Positions 29,916 to 39,204 of a DNA stretch of 64,000 bases are shown one piece after another. The translations under genes were made by a program, and so were the position numbers. Every line of letters begins with the position of its first letter. Position 1 is the first letter of the stretch. The notes under the pieces are model-generated. The model worked only from the letters and a program-made list of their open reading frames with translations. It was not told the origin of the DNA and searched no databases. The stretch comes from Dehalococcoidia bacterium (GTDB lineage Bacteria; Chloroflexota; Dehalococcoidia; DSTF01; JACRBR01), in the NCBI GenBank assembly GCA_015478665.1, contig JADMII010000013.1, positions 1-64,000 on the forward strand, read 5' to 3'.

Positions 29916-30947
29916 CTACACGAGCGCGCGGGCGATCATCTCCTCGGCGATCTGGATGGCGTTGAGCGCGGCGCCCTTGCGCAAGTTGTCGGACGAGATC
30001 CACATGGCGATGCTGTTCGGCCGCGACATGTCCTCGCGGATGCGGCCGACGTATACGGGGTCGCGGCCGGCGGCGTCCTGCGGCATCGGGTAGGTGCTGG
30101 TCGCCGGGTCGTCCTGAACGACGACACCGGGCGCATCGCGGAGCGCCTCCCGCACGGCGGCGGCGCTGATCGGCTGCGCGAACTCGGCATGAACCGCGAG
30201 GCTGTGGCTGACGAACACGGGCACGCGGACGCACGTCGCGGAGAGCGCCAGATCCGGCTCGTGCATGATCTTCCGCGTCTCCGCCATCATCTTCCATTCT
30301 TCCTTCGTATAGCCGCTGTCCATGAAGACGTCGATCTGCGGCAGCAGGTTGAAGGCGATCCGATGCGGGTAGGCCGTCGGCGCGTCGGGGACGCGGCCAT
30401 CGGCCCAGGCGCGCGACTGCGATTCGAGCTCTCGAACGGCGGCCGTGCCGGTGCCGGCGACGGACTGATACGTATCGGCGACGATGCGCGTGACCGGATT
30501 GCGCCGATGCAGCGGCCAGAGGCACATGACGAGCGGCGTCGTCGAACAGTTCGGGATGGCGAGGATGCCCTGGTGCGCTTCGACGTCGGCGGCGTTGACC
30601 TCCGGCACGACGAGCGGCACCGATGGATCCTGGCGCCAGACGCTCGAATCGTCGATGACGATGGCGCCGGCATCGCGGGCGACCGGCGCGTACTCGCGTG
30701 AGGCGGCGCCCGAGGCGGAGATGAAGACGAAGTCGGCGCCGGCGAAGGACTGCGGCGTCGTCGCCTCGACCTCGATGTCGCCTTCGCCGAAGCGGACCCG
30801 TGTGCCGGCGGAGCGTTCGGTGGCGAGCAGCTTCAGGCCCTTGAGCGGGAAGGACCGCTCCGAGGCGATCTTCAGGAACTCGGCGCCGACGATGCCGGTG
30901 GCGCCGACGACGGCGACGTTGTACTGCTTGCCCCGCTGGCCCATCAT
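29916..30947 (-). CDS. asd: Aspartate-semialdehyde dehydrogenase
   Basis: Reduces aspartyl phosphate to aspartate semialdehyde with NADPH, the branch point for Lys, Thr and Met. 343 residues. NAD(P) loop VAVVGATGIVGAEFL near residue 11, catalytic Cys in AIPNCSTTP (family usually NPNCST), and substrate-binding KEEWKM plus CVRVPVFVSHSLAVH with the base His. A TACACT hexamer about 40 bases upstream is a likely promoter. dapA follows on the same strand. Confidence 0.96.
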   Translation of the reverse strand: MMGQRGKQYNVAVVGATGIVGAEFLKIASERSFPLKGLKLLATERSAGTRVRFGEGDIEVEATTPQSFAGADFVFISASGAASREYAPVARDAGAIVIDDSSVWRQDPSVPLVVPEVNAADVEAHQGILAIPNCSTTPLVMCLWPLHRRNPVTRIVADTYQSVAGTGTAAVRELESQSRAWADGRVPDAPTAYPHRIAFNLLPQIDVFMDSGYTKEEWKMMAETRKIMHEPDLALSATCVRVPVFVSHSLAVHAEFAQPISAAAVREALRDAPGVVVQDDPATSTYPMPQDAAGRDPVYVGRIREDMSRPNSIAMWISSDNLRKGAALNAIQIAEEMIARALV

Positions 30948-31024
30948 CCGCTCGCTCTCTCGTCCCCGGGTCCGATCGAGACAGTGTAGCGGGTTCCCGG
31001 CCCCGGTTCATTCGCCGGCGCTGG

Positions 31025-31525
31025 TCAGCTGACCATCAGCAGCTTCTGCACCTCTCCGACGAGGTAGTCCGGCTCGAACGGCTTGCTGACGAACGCCTCC
31101 GCCTTCAGCTCGAGGCGCGCCCGCTCGGCGCCATAGGCGGAGAGGATGAGCACGGGCACCGCATGGCCGCGGGCGCGCAGCTCGCGGAAGAACTCACGGC
31201 CGTCCATAATCGGCATCTCGAGGTCGAGGACGATGACGCCCGGCATCCGTTCCTGTACGGCGTTGAGCGCCTCCTGGCCGTTCGTCGCCGTCGTCACCTC
31301 GAAGCCGTCGCCGAGGAAGACGATGCGCAGCATGCGCAGGATCGACGGGTCGTCATCGACGATGAGGACGTGGGCGCCCTCCCCGGGCAGGGTGCCGGCG
31401 CCGTCTGGCTGACCGACGGCGCGCTGGTCGCCGGTGGCGCGACCGCTGCCGGTGGTGAATGGGTGGACGCTGGCGGTCTGTGGTGCGGTTGCGACTGCTC
31501 CCCGAGCGTGAGGCGTGACGTGCAT
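31025..31525 (-). CDS. Single-domain response regulator (CheY-like) with disordered N-terminus
   Basis: Receiver-domain protein without an output domain. From the ATG at 31525 (GGAGG just upstream) it has 166 residues: about 45 residues of Ala/Gly/Thr-rich, presumably disordered sequence, then the receiver domain AHVLIVDDDPSILRMLRIVF, phospho-acceptor Asp in VIVLDLEMPIMDG, and switch residues LILSAYG and SKPFEPDY. No histidine kinase is adjacent. It lies 77 bases upstream of asd on the same strand; functional linkage is not implied. Confidence 0.85.
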   Translation of the reverse strand: MHVTPHARGAVATAPQTASVHPFTTGSGRATGDQRAVGQPDGAGTLPGEGAHVLIVDDDPSILRMLRIVFLGDGFEVTTATNGQEALNAVQERMPGVIVLDLEMPIMDGREFFRELRARGHAVPVLILSAYGAERARLELKAEAFVSKPFEPDYLVGEVQKLLMVS

Positions 31526-31942
31526 CGGCCCTCCGAGTCCCAAAACACCATCCCTTCCCGTCGATCCGAAGATCGTCCCGCCACGGGCTACTGTACGTGT
31601 GTACGTCGACAGACTCAATGCCCTTCGACATGGAAATCATCTGCAGAGACGATTCTGCAATGCCGCTGTAATGTCAGTTGGCGTACTGAAACGGGTTCGA
31701 TTCGGTCACGATCCGGGTCGGACCACCCGGCGCGACCGACGCGCGGCTGCCTCAACCGCCAGACGGCGGCCGCTCAGCGGACGGGGAGGCAGTGAACGCT
31801 CGCCCAAGCACCGGCCTGCTCGGCCTCGCCGTCGCGATATCCGAGGACGACGCTCGCCGCCTCGGCCGTTCTGATTGCTCCACGAGAATCGCATCGATAT
31901 GATCGTTTCGCAACAATCGACCGCCTGAATTGAGGAGGCCGC
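31526..31942. other. Divergent regulatory region of receiver gene and FeS oxidoreductase
   Basis: 417 bases without a supported gene. A plus-strand promoter TTGCTC (31875-31880), 17 bases, TATGAT (31898-31903) would serve the oxidoreductase. The minus-strand leader of the receiver gene contains a CGATC-TTCG-GATCG hairpin, a very stable tetraloop. Confidence 0.5.
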
Positions 31943-34105
31943 GTGCTGCCGACGCACGAGTTCCCGGGCAACTACGTCTACTACGTCTCCTTCGTCGCGG
32001 CGCTGGCCTTCTTCGCCTACTCCGTGACGATGAAGGTCGCCATCTTCGCGACCGGGCGTGGCGACAATCGCTTCGACAAGCTCATCGACCGCGTCGTCTC
32101 GATGGTGCCCTACCTGCTCGGCAACGCGCGCGTGGCGCGCAAGCGCTACTGGTACAGCGGCGTGCTGCACTCGATGATCTGGTGGGGCTTCCTCGTCCTG
32201 CAGGTGCGGACGATCAACTTCCTGCTCAAGGGCTTCAGCACGGAGATCTCCCTCGAGCACCTCGGCGGCGCTTGGTACGACGTGATCATCCGGGCGCCCA
32301 TGGATCTCTTCAACATCCTCGTCATCGTCGGCTGCCTAATGGCCGCGTACCAGCGCGCGTTCTGGAAGCCGGCGCGCATGACGCTGAACTTCGACGGCTG
32401 GCTGATCCTCTGGTTCATCGGCTTTCTGATGGTGTCCGATGTCTTCCTCAACAGCTTCGAGTTCGCCACCGACCCGCAGTCCGGGCAGGCGTGGTCGTTC
32501 CTCTCCTTTGGCCTCTCGCAGGTCTGGTTGCGCACGGGCATGTCGACCAACATGCAACAGGCCTGGCTCGACTTCTGGTGGTACGCCCACCTCTACGACT
32601 TCCTGCTCTTCCTGAACTATCTGCCGTACAGCAAGCACTCGCATGTGCTCACCGTGCCGTTCAACATTCTCTTCCGCCGCGTGGCGCCGACGGGCCAGCT
32701 GCAGCCCATCCGCGACTTCGAGAACGCCGAGCGCTTCGGCGCCGGCGCCGTCGCCGACCTCAGTTGGAAGCAGATGCTGGATCCGTACACCTGCACGGAG
32801 TGCGGCCGCTGCGAGATCAACTGCCCGGCCTACCTCACCGGCAAGGAGCTCTCGCCGAAGAAGGTGATGCACGACATGCGCACGGCGATCGAGTTCCAGG
32901 TGCATAAGGTGCAGTCGCCGCTGTTCGTCTGGGACGCGCTGCGGCCGGGCAAGTCCGTCGATGGCGACGGCGCGAACGGCGCCATCGAAGAGCTGACGCT
33001 GATCGATTCCGTCGGCTTCAACCCCGTCTGGGACTGCGTGACCTGCGGCGCCTGCCAGTACCAGTGCCCGGTGTTCATCGAGCACGTCCCGGCGCTGCAG
33101 GACATGCGGCGCTTCCTGACGATGAACGAGGCGAACATGCCGGAGACGGCGGCGCAGACGCTGATGCAGATCGAGCAGCGCGGTCACCCCTGGCGCGGCA
33201 CGCCGTTCAGCCGCACGTCGTGGATGGAGGGGCTCGACGTGCCAACCTTCGACGGCACGCAGGAGTACCTCTACTGGGTCGGCTGCTCGGGCGCCCTCGT
33301 CGACCGGAACATCCCGACGACGCGCGCCGTGGCGCGGCTGCTCAAGGAAGCCGGGGTGAGCTACGGCTGCCTCGGCGACGAGGAGTCCTGCAGCGGCGAC
33401 CCGGCGCGTCGGCTGGGCAACGAGTACCTGTATCAGACGCAGGCGCAGGCGCTGATCGAGCTGTTCCACGCCAGGGGCGTCGCCAAGATCATCACTAACT
33501 GCCCGCACTGCTTCAACACCTTCGCGAACGAGTACCCGCAGTTCGAGGGGAAGTTCGAGGTGATCCACCACAGCTCGTTCCTCTCGCAGCTCCTGCAGAA
33601 GGGCGCGTTGCGCCCGAAGCACGAGCTGCCGCTGGCGGTGACCTATCACGACTCGTGCTACCTCGGCCGCCACAACGGCAACTACGACGGCCCGCGCGAC
33701 ATCGTCGACGCGCTGCCGGGCGCCGGGCGCGTCGAGATGCCGCGCAACCGCGAGAACAGCTTCTGCTGCGGCGCCGGCGGCTCCCACATGTGGGTCGAAG
33801 AGTCGAAGGGCAAGCGGATCAACGTCGCGCGGACGGAAGAGGCGTACAGCACCGGCGCCCAGGTCGTCGCGACGGCCTGCCCGTTCTGCATACAGATGTT
33901 CGAGGACGGCATCCCGACCGTCGAACCGGACGAAGAGAAGCGGATGAAGACCTTCGACGTCGCCGAACTGCTGGAGCTGAGCGTGATCGGCCGGCCGCCG
34001 AACGGCAGCTCGCCCGCGGCCGACGCGCTCGACGCCAGGGTGGCCGCGCTGGCATCGCCGCCGCCGCCGGCCGCGGACGCGCAGTCCGAGCCGGTCGCGG
34101 AGTAG
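31943..34105 (+). CDS. Membrane-anchored FeS oxidoreductase with two CCG domains (ETF:menaquinone reductase-like)
   Basis: 720-residue electron-transfer protein. The first 250 residues carry about five membrane helices of a cytochrome-b/nitrate-reductase-gamma-like domain (HSMIWWGFLVLQVRTINFLL). Two 4Fe-4S motifs follow: CTECGRCEINCP and CVTCGACQYQCP. Two cysteine-rich CCG domains complete it; the second is canonical (SFCCGAGGSHMW, ACPFC), the first is changed to CSGDPARR with NCPHC. This arrangement is that of the DUF224 membrane proteins proposed to pass electrons from ETF to menaquinone in beta-oxidation. That fits the acyl-CoA dehydrogenase, hydratase and CoA-transferases here, but is inference. 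GTG start with GAGGAGG four bases upstream. Confidence 0.85.
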   Translation: MLPTHEFPGNYVYYVSFVAALAFFAYSVTMKVAIFATGRGDNRFDKLIDRVVSMVPYLLGNARVARKRYWYSGVLHSMIWWGFLVLQVRTINFLLKGFSTEISLEHLGGAWYDVIIRAPMDLFNILVIVGCLMAAYQRAFWKPARMTLNFDGWLILWFIGFLMVSDVFLNSFEFATDPQSGQAWSFLSFGLSQVWLRTGMSTNMQQAWLDFWWYAHLYDFLLFLNYLPYSKHSHVLTVPFNILFRRVAPTGQLQPIRDFENAERFGAGAVADLSWKQMLDPYTCTECGRCEINCPAYLTGKELSPKKVMHDMRTAIEFQVHKVQSPLFVWDALRPGKSVDGDGANGAIEELTLIDSVGFNPVWDCVTCGACQYQCPVFIEHVPALQDMRRFLTMNEANMPETAAQTLMQIEQRGHPWRGTPFSRTSWMEGLDVPTFDGTQEYLYWVGCSGALVDRNIPTTRAVARLLKEAGVSYGCLGDEESCSGDPARRLGNEYLYQTQAQALIELFHARGVAKIITNCPHCFNTFANEYPQFEGKFEVIHHSSFLSQLLQKGALRPKHELPLAVTYHDSCYLGRHNGNYDGPRDIVDALPGAGRVEMPRNRENSFCCGAGGSHMWVEESKGKRINVARTEEAYSTGAQVVATACPFCIQMFEDGIPTVEPDEEKRMKTFDVAELLELSVIGRPPNGSSPAADALDARVAALASPPPPAADAQSEPVAE

Positions 34106-34129
34106 CGGCGGCGGTCGGCTCGCCGGCGA

Positions 34130-35188
34130 TCAGGGCTTGCGCAGCGTCGCCGTGAAGAAGTCGGCCACGGAGCCGAGGACGGCGACCGGATTCGGCGTCA
34201 TCGGCCCCTGCTCCGTCGGCGCGAGGCCGTGGCCGGCGTTGCGCACGACGATGAAGATCACCGGCACGCCCGCAGCCTTCAGCCTGGCGACGAACTCGCG
34301 CGACTGCGAGAGCGGCACGACCGTGTCCTGCGCGCCCTGCACGACGAGAAACGGCGGGTCGTCCTTCGAGACGTAGGTGATCGGGCTGGCCTTCTTCAGC
34401 ACGTCCGACGACGAGTTCGCCGGGACGCCGAAGACCGCTTGGGAGATGCCCTGCGTGTTCTGCACGAAGCCGGGCGCCGTGAGGTCCGCCGGACCGAACA
34501 TGTCGACGACGGCCTGCACGCGGCTCGACTGGTCGCCGTACCCTTCGTCCCCCTCGAAGCCGGCTGATCGATCCGTCACCCCGAGCAGCATCGCCAGATG
34601 CGCCCCGGCGCTCGCGCCCCAGACCCCGATCCGCTGCGGGTCGATGTTGTACTGGCCGGCACGCGCGCGCAGCGAGCGGACGGCGCACTTCACGTCGTAG
34701 ATCTGCGCCGGGAACTTGTCCGGCGGCGCCAGGCGATAGTCCGCCGAAGCGATGACGAAGCCGCGCTCGAGCAGCGGCGAGAAGTTGACGATGCCGCCGG
34801 AGGACAGCTTCGTACCGAACTCCCAGGCGCCGCCGTGCAGGTAGAGCACGACCGGCATCGACGCCGCCCGTGTCTTCGGGTAGTAGAGGTCCATCTTCAG
34901 CGCGATCTTGCCGGCGGTGCAGTAGGTGATCCCGCGCACGACCTCGCCGGCGCCGGCGGGCGCCGTCGGCGTCGGATTGGGCAGGTACGAGCTCGGGCGC
35001 GTCGCCCGGCTCTGGCTGCCGCCACCGCAGGCGACGGCCACGATGGCGATCGCAGAGGCGCAGAGCGCGGCCACGGCGACCGGGCGACGGCGCACGAGCG
35101 CCGCCCATCGCGGTGAGCCTGCGGACAGGCGGTTCGGGGTAACCGAAGAATCCAACGACTGCTTCCGTCGACGCGACGCCGGCGCCAC
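34130..35188 (-). CDS. Alpha/beta-hydrolase lipoprotein (esterase/lipase-like)
   Basis: Secreted esterase of 352 residues. A basic N-terminus and hydrophobic stretch end in the lipobox IVAVAC, predicting attachment of the mature protein to the outer face of the membrane. The catalytic part has LYLHGGAWEFG (oxyanion hole HGG), VWGASAGAHLAML (nucleophile Ser in GASAG), Asp in VVQGAQDTVVP and His in RNAGHGL. This is the hormone-sensitive-lipase/BD-FAE-like type acting on short acyl or carbohydrate esters. The true start may be downstream of the GTG at 35188, as the residues before the signal sequence are unusually many (about 35). Confidence 0.85.
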   Translation of the reverse strand: MAPASRRRKQSLDSSVTPNRLSAGSPRWAALVRRRPVAVAALCASAIAIVAVACGGGSQSRATRPSSYLPNPTPTAPAGAGEVVRGITYCTAGKIALKMDLYYPKTRAASMPVVLYLHGGAWEFGTKLSSGGIVNFSPLLERGFVIASADYRLAPPDKFPAQIYDVKCAVRSLRARAGQYNIDPQRIGVWGASAGAHLAMLLGVTDRSAGFEGDEGYGDQSSRVQAVVDMFGPADLTAPGFVQNTQGISQAVFGVPANSSSDVLKKASPITYVSKDDPPFLVVQGAQDTVVPLSQSREFVARLKAAGVPVIFIVVRNAGHGLAPTEQGPMTPNPVAVLGSVADFFTATLRKP

Positions 35189-35286
35189 GCCCGTCCGTCA
35201 TTGTCGCGCTGCCATGTCGCAGAAGCGTGGCGCCCGGACGCGTCGCCATCTCCGGAAGGCAACAGCGTACGCTGTAGCGGGGAGCC

Positions 35287-36318
35287 TTACCAGACCGCTT
35301 CGTGCTCCTCAATCCAGCCGAAGAGGTCGCGCAGCTCGATCGGGTCGCCATCGCCCGGCACGACGCGGCCTGAGTAGCATCCGAACATCTGATGCGCGCT
35401 CGTGAACCAGGAGTCGCGACGACCGCTTCCGGCGACACGCTCGAACTCGGGCTCGAAGCGAAGGTCGATGCGATCGCTGACCGTCGTCCGCACGCGCCAC
35501 TGCCGCATCATGGCGTTGCGGTCGTAGGTGAAGTCGAGGTCCTCGCTGATCTTCGTCAGACGCCCGTCGACGCAGAGTCCGTTCTCCGTCATCCCCGTGC
35601 CATCCGTCCATCGACCGCCGAGATTGAGTCCCAGCGTGCGCCCGTCCTGCACGCCAGACGCCGCGCCCCAGTTCCACACGGTGTGCCCGGGCCAGACGCC
35701 GCGACCGTAGTCCAGGCAGCCGAACGCGCCGCGCCCGAGTTCGAAGCGCTCGCCGCCGAGGCGGACGAAGCCGGATGCCGGCAGCGTGTTCTGCTTCGAG
35801 GTGAACTGAAACTGGCGTTCGGACCAGGGAATGACGACGTTCAGCGTCTCATGCCCGGGCGGCCGCTCGACGACGACGTCCGCATCGAGCGCCAGGCCGC
35901 CGAAGTCCGCCGCGGAGACGCGGAGCCGCGTGCCGGCGCCGTCGTCGGTGAGCATGACACGCATCTCGTGGTGTTCGATCACCATGTCGCCGGCGATGGT
36001 CTCCGGCATCGCGATCGTGCCCGGCGCCCGGACGACGCTCTTGTCGATGTGGCGCCGGCTGCCGCGCTCGAAGAGATACGCCCCCGCCAGCTGGAGCCGG
36101 TCGATGTCGGCGATGGTGGCGGAGAAGAGCACGTCCTCGCTCGTCACGGCCCAGTAGTTCCACTTCTTCTTCCGGGCCAGCGACGCGGGCAAGTTGCAGC
36201 GATGGAGGGGGCGCCGCGACCAGCCGATCGCCGCGCGGTTCAGACGCCCATCGGGTGCGCACAGCGGCACGCCCGCCGTGAGTTCGCGCTCATCGTGTAA
36301 GCGTTGCGTCGTCGTCAT
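35287..36318 (-). CDS. DUF2804-family protein
   Basis: 343 residues from the ATG at 36318. Recognised as the DUF2804 family from KKWNYWAVTSEDVLFS, HETLNVVIPWSERQFQFTSK and the DYGRGVWP/WNWGAASG segment. These proteins look like beta-rich, lipocalin-like lipid-handling proteins; no enzymatic function is established to my knowledge. Start chosen because TATGCT ends seven bases upstream of this ATG and there is no Shine-Dalgarno sequence. No signal peptide. Confidence 0.82.
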   Translation of the reverse strand: MTTTQRLHDERELTAGVPLCAPDGRLNRAAIGWSRRPLHRCNLPASLARKKKWNYWAVTSEDVLFSATIADIDRLQLAGAYLFERGSRRHIDKSVVRAPGTIAMPETIAGDMVIEHHEMRVMLTDDGAGTRLRVSAADFGGLALDADVVVERPPGHETLNVVIPWSERQFQFTSKQNTLPASGFVRLGGERFELGRGAFGCLDYGRGVWPGHTVWNWGAASGVQDGRTLGLNLGGRWTDGTGMTENGLCVDGRLTKISEDLDFTYDRNAMMRQWRVRTTVSDRIDLRFEPEFERVAGSGRRDSWFTSAHQMFGCYSGRVVPGDGDPIELRDLFGWIEEHEAVW

Positions 36319-36666
36319 CCCTGAAAGCATACGGGGAGGCTCTCCGCTCTGCGAGGGCACGGCCCGCGCCCCCGACACGTGCGGCCGAGTGCCATTCTCT
36401 GAGCGAAGCGAAGGATCTCGCCACTATGCCGATGTTGGGTGCGTCGAGCGACGGGCGCGCGCCCCTGGCCGCTCCACGCTGCGGACAGGGGGAGTTGGTC
36501 ACGCGGAGCTTCGATGGCGCGCTCCCATCCTGCAGGAGCGCAGCCGCGGCGGTGGGCGGGTGTGGCACGCAACTCCTCTCGCCCCGTCCTCCGGCCTCTC
36601 CTGCCTCCTCCGATCAGAACCCTCCGCGTCCACTCTGCTAGACTGCCCGCACACCGAACATGCGCG
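36319..36666. other. Intergenic region with a dispersed-repeat-like motif
   Basis: 348 bases between divergent genes. It holds the leaderless-type -10 TATGCT (36331-36326, minus strand) for DUF2804 and TAGACT (36638-36643, plus) before the MOSC gene. At 36391-36420 the sequence contains GAGCGAAGCGAAGGATCTCG after CCATTCTCT, resembling a repeat arm common in environmental genomes. Nothing else recognised. Confidence 0.45.
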
Positions 36667-37236
36667 ATGCCGAAGAAGGATCAGCACGCAGTGAACGCCG
36701 CCAGCGTCATCTCCGTCAGCAGCAAGGACACCCCTGGCATCCCGAAGATCGCGCGCGACGAGATCACGCTCGTCGCCGGGCACGGCGTCGACGGTGACTA
36801 CCACGCCGGCGCCTTCGTCCGTCACCGCTCGCGGGCGGCGCGGAATCCGGCCGAGCCCAACCGGCGCCAGGTGCACATCGTCCACAGCGAGCTGTTTGAC
36901 GAGTTGGCGCCGCTCGGCATCGTCGTGCGGCCCGGCAACATGGGCGAGAACATCACGACGCGCGGCCTGCCGGTCCTCGACCTCGCGCCCGGCACCCGCC
37001 TTCATCTCGGCGAGACGGCGGTCGTCGAGATCACCGGCCTCCGCGACCCCTGTAAACAACTCGACGTCGTCGACCAGCGGCTGCTGGCGCAGGTCGCGCT
37101 CAAGGGCGATGACGGCAGCATCATCCGCAAGGCCGGGATCATGGGCATCGTCCTCGGGGGTGGGCGCGTCCGTCCCGGCGACGCGATCCGCGTCGAAGCG
37201 CCGGCCGCTGTCGGCGCCGCCCTCGAGCCGGTGTAG
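36667..37236 (+). CDS. MOSC-domain protein
   Basis: 189-residue protein of the molybdenum-cofactor sulfurase C-terminal fold. MOSC features are GDYHAGAFVRHRSR, NRRQVHIVHSELFDEL, VRPGNMGENITTRGL and the conserved GLRDPCKQL Cys segment, which in related proteins contacts the molybdenum cofactor or the sulfur carried. Bacterial stand-alone MOSC proteins such as YiiM reduce N-hydroxylated compounds. No molybdenum-cofactor genes are adjacent. The ATG has no clear Shine-Dalgarno sequence. Confidence 0.87.
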   Translation: MPKKDQHAVNAASVISVSSKDTPGIPKIARDEITLVAGHGVDGDYHAGAFVRHRSRAARNPAEPNRRQVHIVHSELFDELAPLGIVVRPGNMGENITTRGLPVLDLAPGTRLHLGETAVVEITGLRDPCKQLDVVDQRLLAQVALKGDDGSIIRKAGIMGIVLGGGRVRPGDAIRVEAPAAVGAALEPV

Positions 37237-37273
37237 CGCCGGCGACGCGTGCACGCCTGCACGGCCGTCGCGG

Positions 37274-37921
37274 TCACTCGCGATGCAGCAACCAGCCCGC
37301 GTAGCTCGCCGCCCAGATCGTCACCGGGTATACCACCCAGCGTTCGACGCCGCCTGCGCCCAGCAGCCGTTCGAACGCCGACGGCGCCGCCATCCAGAAG
37401 ATCATCGTCAGCAGCGCGAACGTCCCCAGTGCCAGCGCGACGTAGCGAAATGGCCTCCCTGTGGTCCGATACGAGAGGATCGCCGTGATCGCCCCGCCGA
37501 GGAAGGCGAGCCCCGCGAAGCTCGTGTGGACGCCTGACAGGTTCTCCGGGAAGATCCCCACCCCCAGCACGCCGACGCCGAAGAGCGCCATGGAGAGCGC
37601 TACGAAAGTCGCGCCGAACGCCCGCTGCAGCAAGTACGCGGAGCCGATGAGCAGGAGCGCCGCGACGATCATGGCGAGGTCGAAGACGACCGCCGAGGGC
37701 TTGAGCGGCCCGCCGTGGAGCGGGTTGGCCCCCAGGTCGCTGATCGTGTTCTGCGTCGTGCTGTAGGTGCCGTTGTACAGCGCCTGCGCCGTGATGATCC
37801 CCATCAGCACGGTGATCGCACCGACCAGCAGCAGCACGCCCGCCACCCGGCGCGGGTCGCGCTCGGCCAGCGCCGCCAGCTTCCGATGCCATGCGAACCG
37901 GGAGGGAGGACCGTGGAGCAC
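37274..37921 (-). CDS. DUF998-family membrane protein
   Basis: Integral membrane protein of 215 residues with about six helices. DUF998 is recognised by the periplasmic-loop pattern YNGTYSTTQNTISDLGANPL and GVGIFPENLSGVHTSFAGLAF. Function unknown in the family. Starts with GTG at 37921. It converges with the MOSC gene, 37 bases apart. Confidence 0.8.
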   Translation of the reverse strand: MLHGPPSRFAWHRKLAALAERDPRRVAGVLLLVGAITVLMGIITAQALYNGTYSTTQNTISDLGANPLHGGPLKPSAVVFDLAMIVAALLLIGSAYLLQRAFGATFVALSMALFGVGVLGVGIFPENLSGVHTSFAGLAFLGGAITAILSYRTTGRPFRYVALALGTFALLTMIFWMAAPSAFERLLGAGGVERWVVYPVTIWAASYAGWLLHRE

Positions 37922-38228
37922 GCTGATCCGGTCGGCGCCGTCCGCACGCGGCCGCGCGCCATCGCCGCGGTGTGCCGGCGCCCCTCGCTTCGGGATTCTG
38001 CCTCTCCTCAGTGAACGGTGACCCAGCGGCGTTGGACATACCCACGCCCGTCCCTTGGCAGGCGCGCCGCGGCATCACCCGCAGCGGCAATTCGAACGCT
38101 CCGCACGACGGCAGTGTCACGTACACTCGGCCACACTCGGTGGAGTGACGGGAGGGCGGTTCTTCGCTCGACGACGTATACCGAAGCTCCCCTCCCCACC
38201 GTGCGGCGACGGCCCGGGCTGACGGGCC
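37922..38228. other. Intergenic region upstream of mscS
   Basis: Just over 300 bases between divergent genes. Apart from the promoter element at 38229-38234, I see a short inverted repeat around CCACACTCGGTGGAGTG (about 38130-38147) and no gene. Confidence 0.4.
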
Positions 38229-38234
38229 TATACT
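38229..38234 (+). promoter_or_regulatory. -10 element immediately upstream of mscS
   Basis: TATACT ending nine bases before the ATG at 38244. The mRNA would be leaderless or carry only one to three leader bases. Confidence 0.45.
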
Positions 38235-38243
38235 GCTGAGCGT

Positions 38244-39083
38244 ATGTTCCTGGCAGCGACGGTCGACGTGACGCGCGCCGACGCGGGGCAGTGGTTTCGC
38301 GACCACGGACCGGCCGTCTTCGGTGCGCTCTTCCTCGCCCTCGTCGGCGCGGCGATCGTCCGCCGCATCGTGCGGGTGGCGCTGGCACCGACGATCGCGC
38401 GCCAGATGGCGGGCCGCGACCCGGCGGAGATCAGGCGGCGCACCGACACGCTCGCTGGCGTCATCGAACGGACGGCGCAGGTCGTCTTCATGCTCTGGGC
38501 GCTCTTCACCATCCTGCCGGAGTTCGGCTTCAACATCGGCCCCGCACTGACGGGCGTCGGCATCACGGGCATCGCCCTGGGCTTCGGCGCCCAGACGCTG
38601 GTGCGCGACGCGCTCAACGGCCTCTTCATCCTCGGCGAGAACCAGTACGCGCGCGGCGATGTCGTGGCGATCGCCGGCGTCACCGGCACGGTGGAGGACG
38701 TGACGCTGCGCCGAACGCTGCTCCGCGACGTCGACGGGGTGGTGTACAGCGTGCCCAACAGCGCCGTCATCGTGGCGGCGAACTACACGCGCGACTTCGC
38801 GAAGGTGCGCGTCAGCGTGCCGGTCGTCGTCACGTCGGACATCGACCACGTGCGCGCCGTGGTCGACGACGTCGGCCGCCAGCTGGCGCTCGACCCGCTC
38901 TACCAGGGAATCGTCGTGACGGCGCCGGCGTACTTGCGCGTCGAGACCATCGATGCGAACGGGCTCGCCGTGCAGGTGACCGGGACGGTGCGTCCGGGCA
39001 GCCAGTGGGAGGTGGCAGGCGTCCTGCGGGCGCGGCTCATCGCGGCGTTCCAGCGCGAGGGCATCCGGACGCCGTGGGGGTGA
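38244..39083 (+). CDS. Small-conductance mechanosensitive channel (MscS family)
   Basis: Inner-membrane channel that opens on membrane tension to release solutes in osmotic downshock. 279 residues. Three N-terminal helices end in the pore helix GVGITGIALGFGAQTLVRDA with the Gly/Ala packing pattern of TM3. The cytoplasmic beta-domain begins GLFILGENQYARGDVV and VEDVTLRRTLLRDVDG, followed by the alpha/beta cage domain. Length is normal for the MscS core. Confidence 0.93.
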   Translation: MFLAATVDVTRADAGQWFRDHGPAVFGALFLALVGAAIVRRIVRVALAPTIARQMAGRDPAEIRRRTDTLAGVIERTAQVVFMLWALFTILPEFGFNIGPALTGVGITGIALGFGAQTLVRDALNGLFILGENQYARGDVVAIAGVTGTVEDVTLRRTLLRDVDGVVYSVPNSAVIVAANYTRDFAKVRVSVPVVVTSDIDHVRAVVDDVGRQLALDPLYQGIVVTAPAYLRVETIDANGLAVQVTGTVRPGSQWEVAGVLRARLIAAFQREGIRTPWG

Positions 39084-39204
39084 TGGCCGGACGATGGGCG
39101 CGGCCGGGAAGGACGCGGCGTGAGCCATCGGCGGCGTGCCGGCTTCGTGGCGATCCTGGATGTTGGACGTTGGATGGTCGGCTGCCGGTGAAGCCTGGGC
39201 GGCG

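Noticed and set aside
31690-31720. GGGTTCGATTC resembling a tRNA T-loop
   Set aside because: The flanks cannot form the T-stem, acceptor stem or cloverleaf; no tRNA is present.
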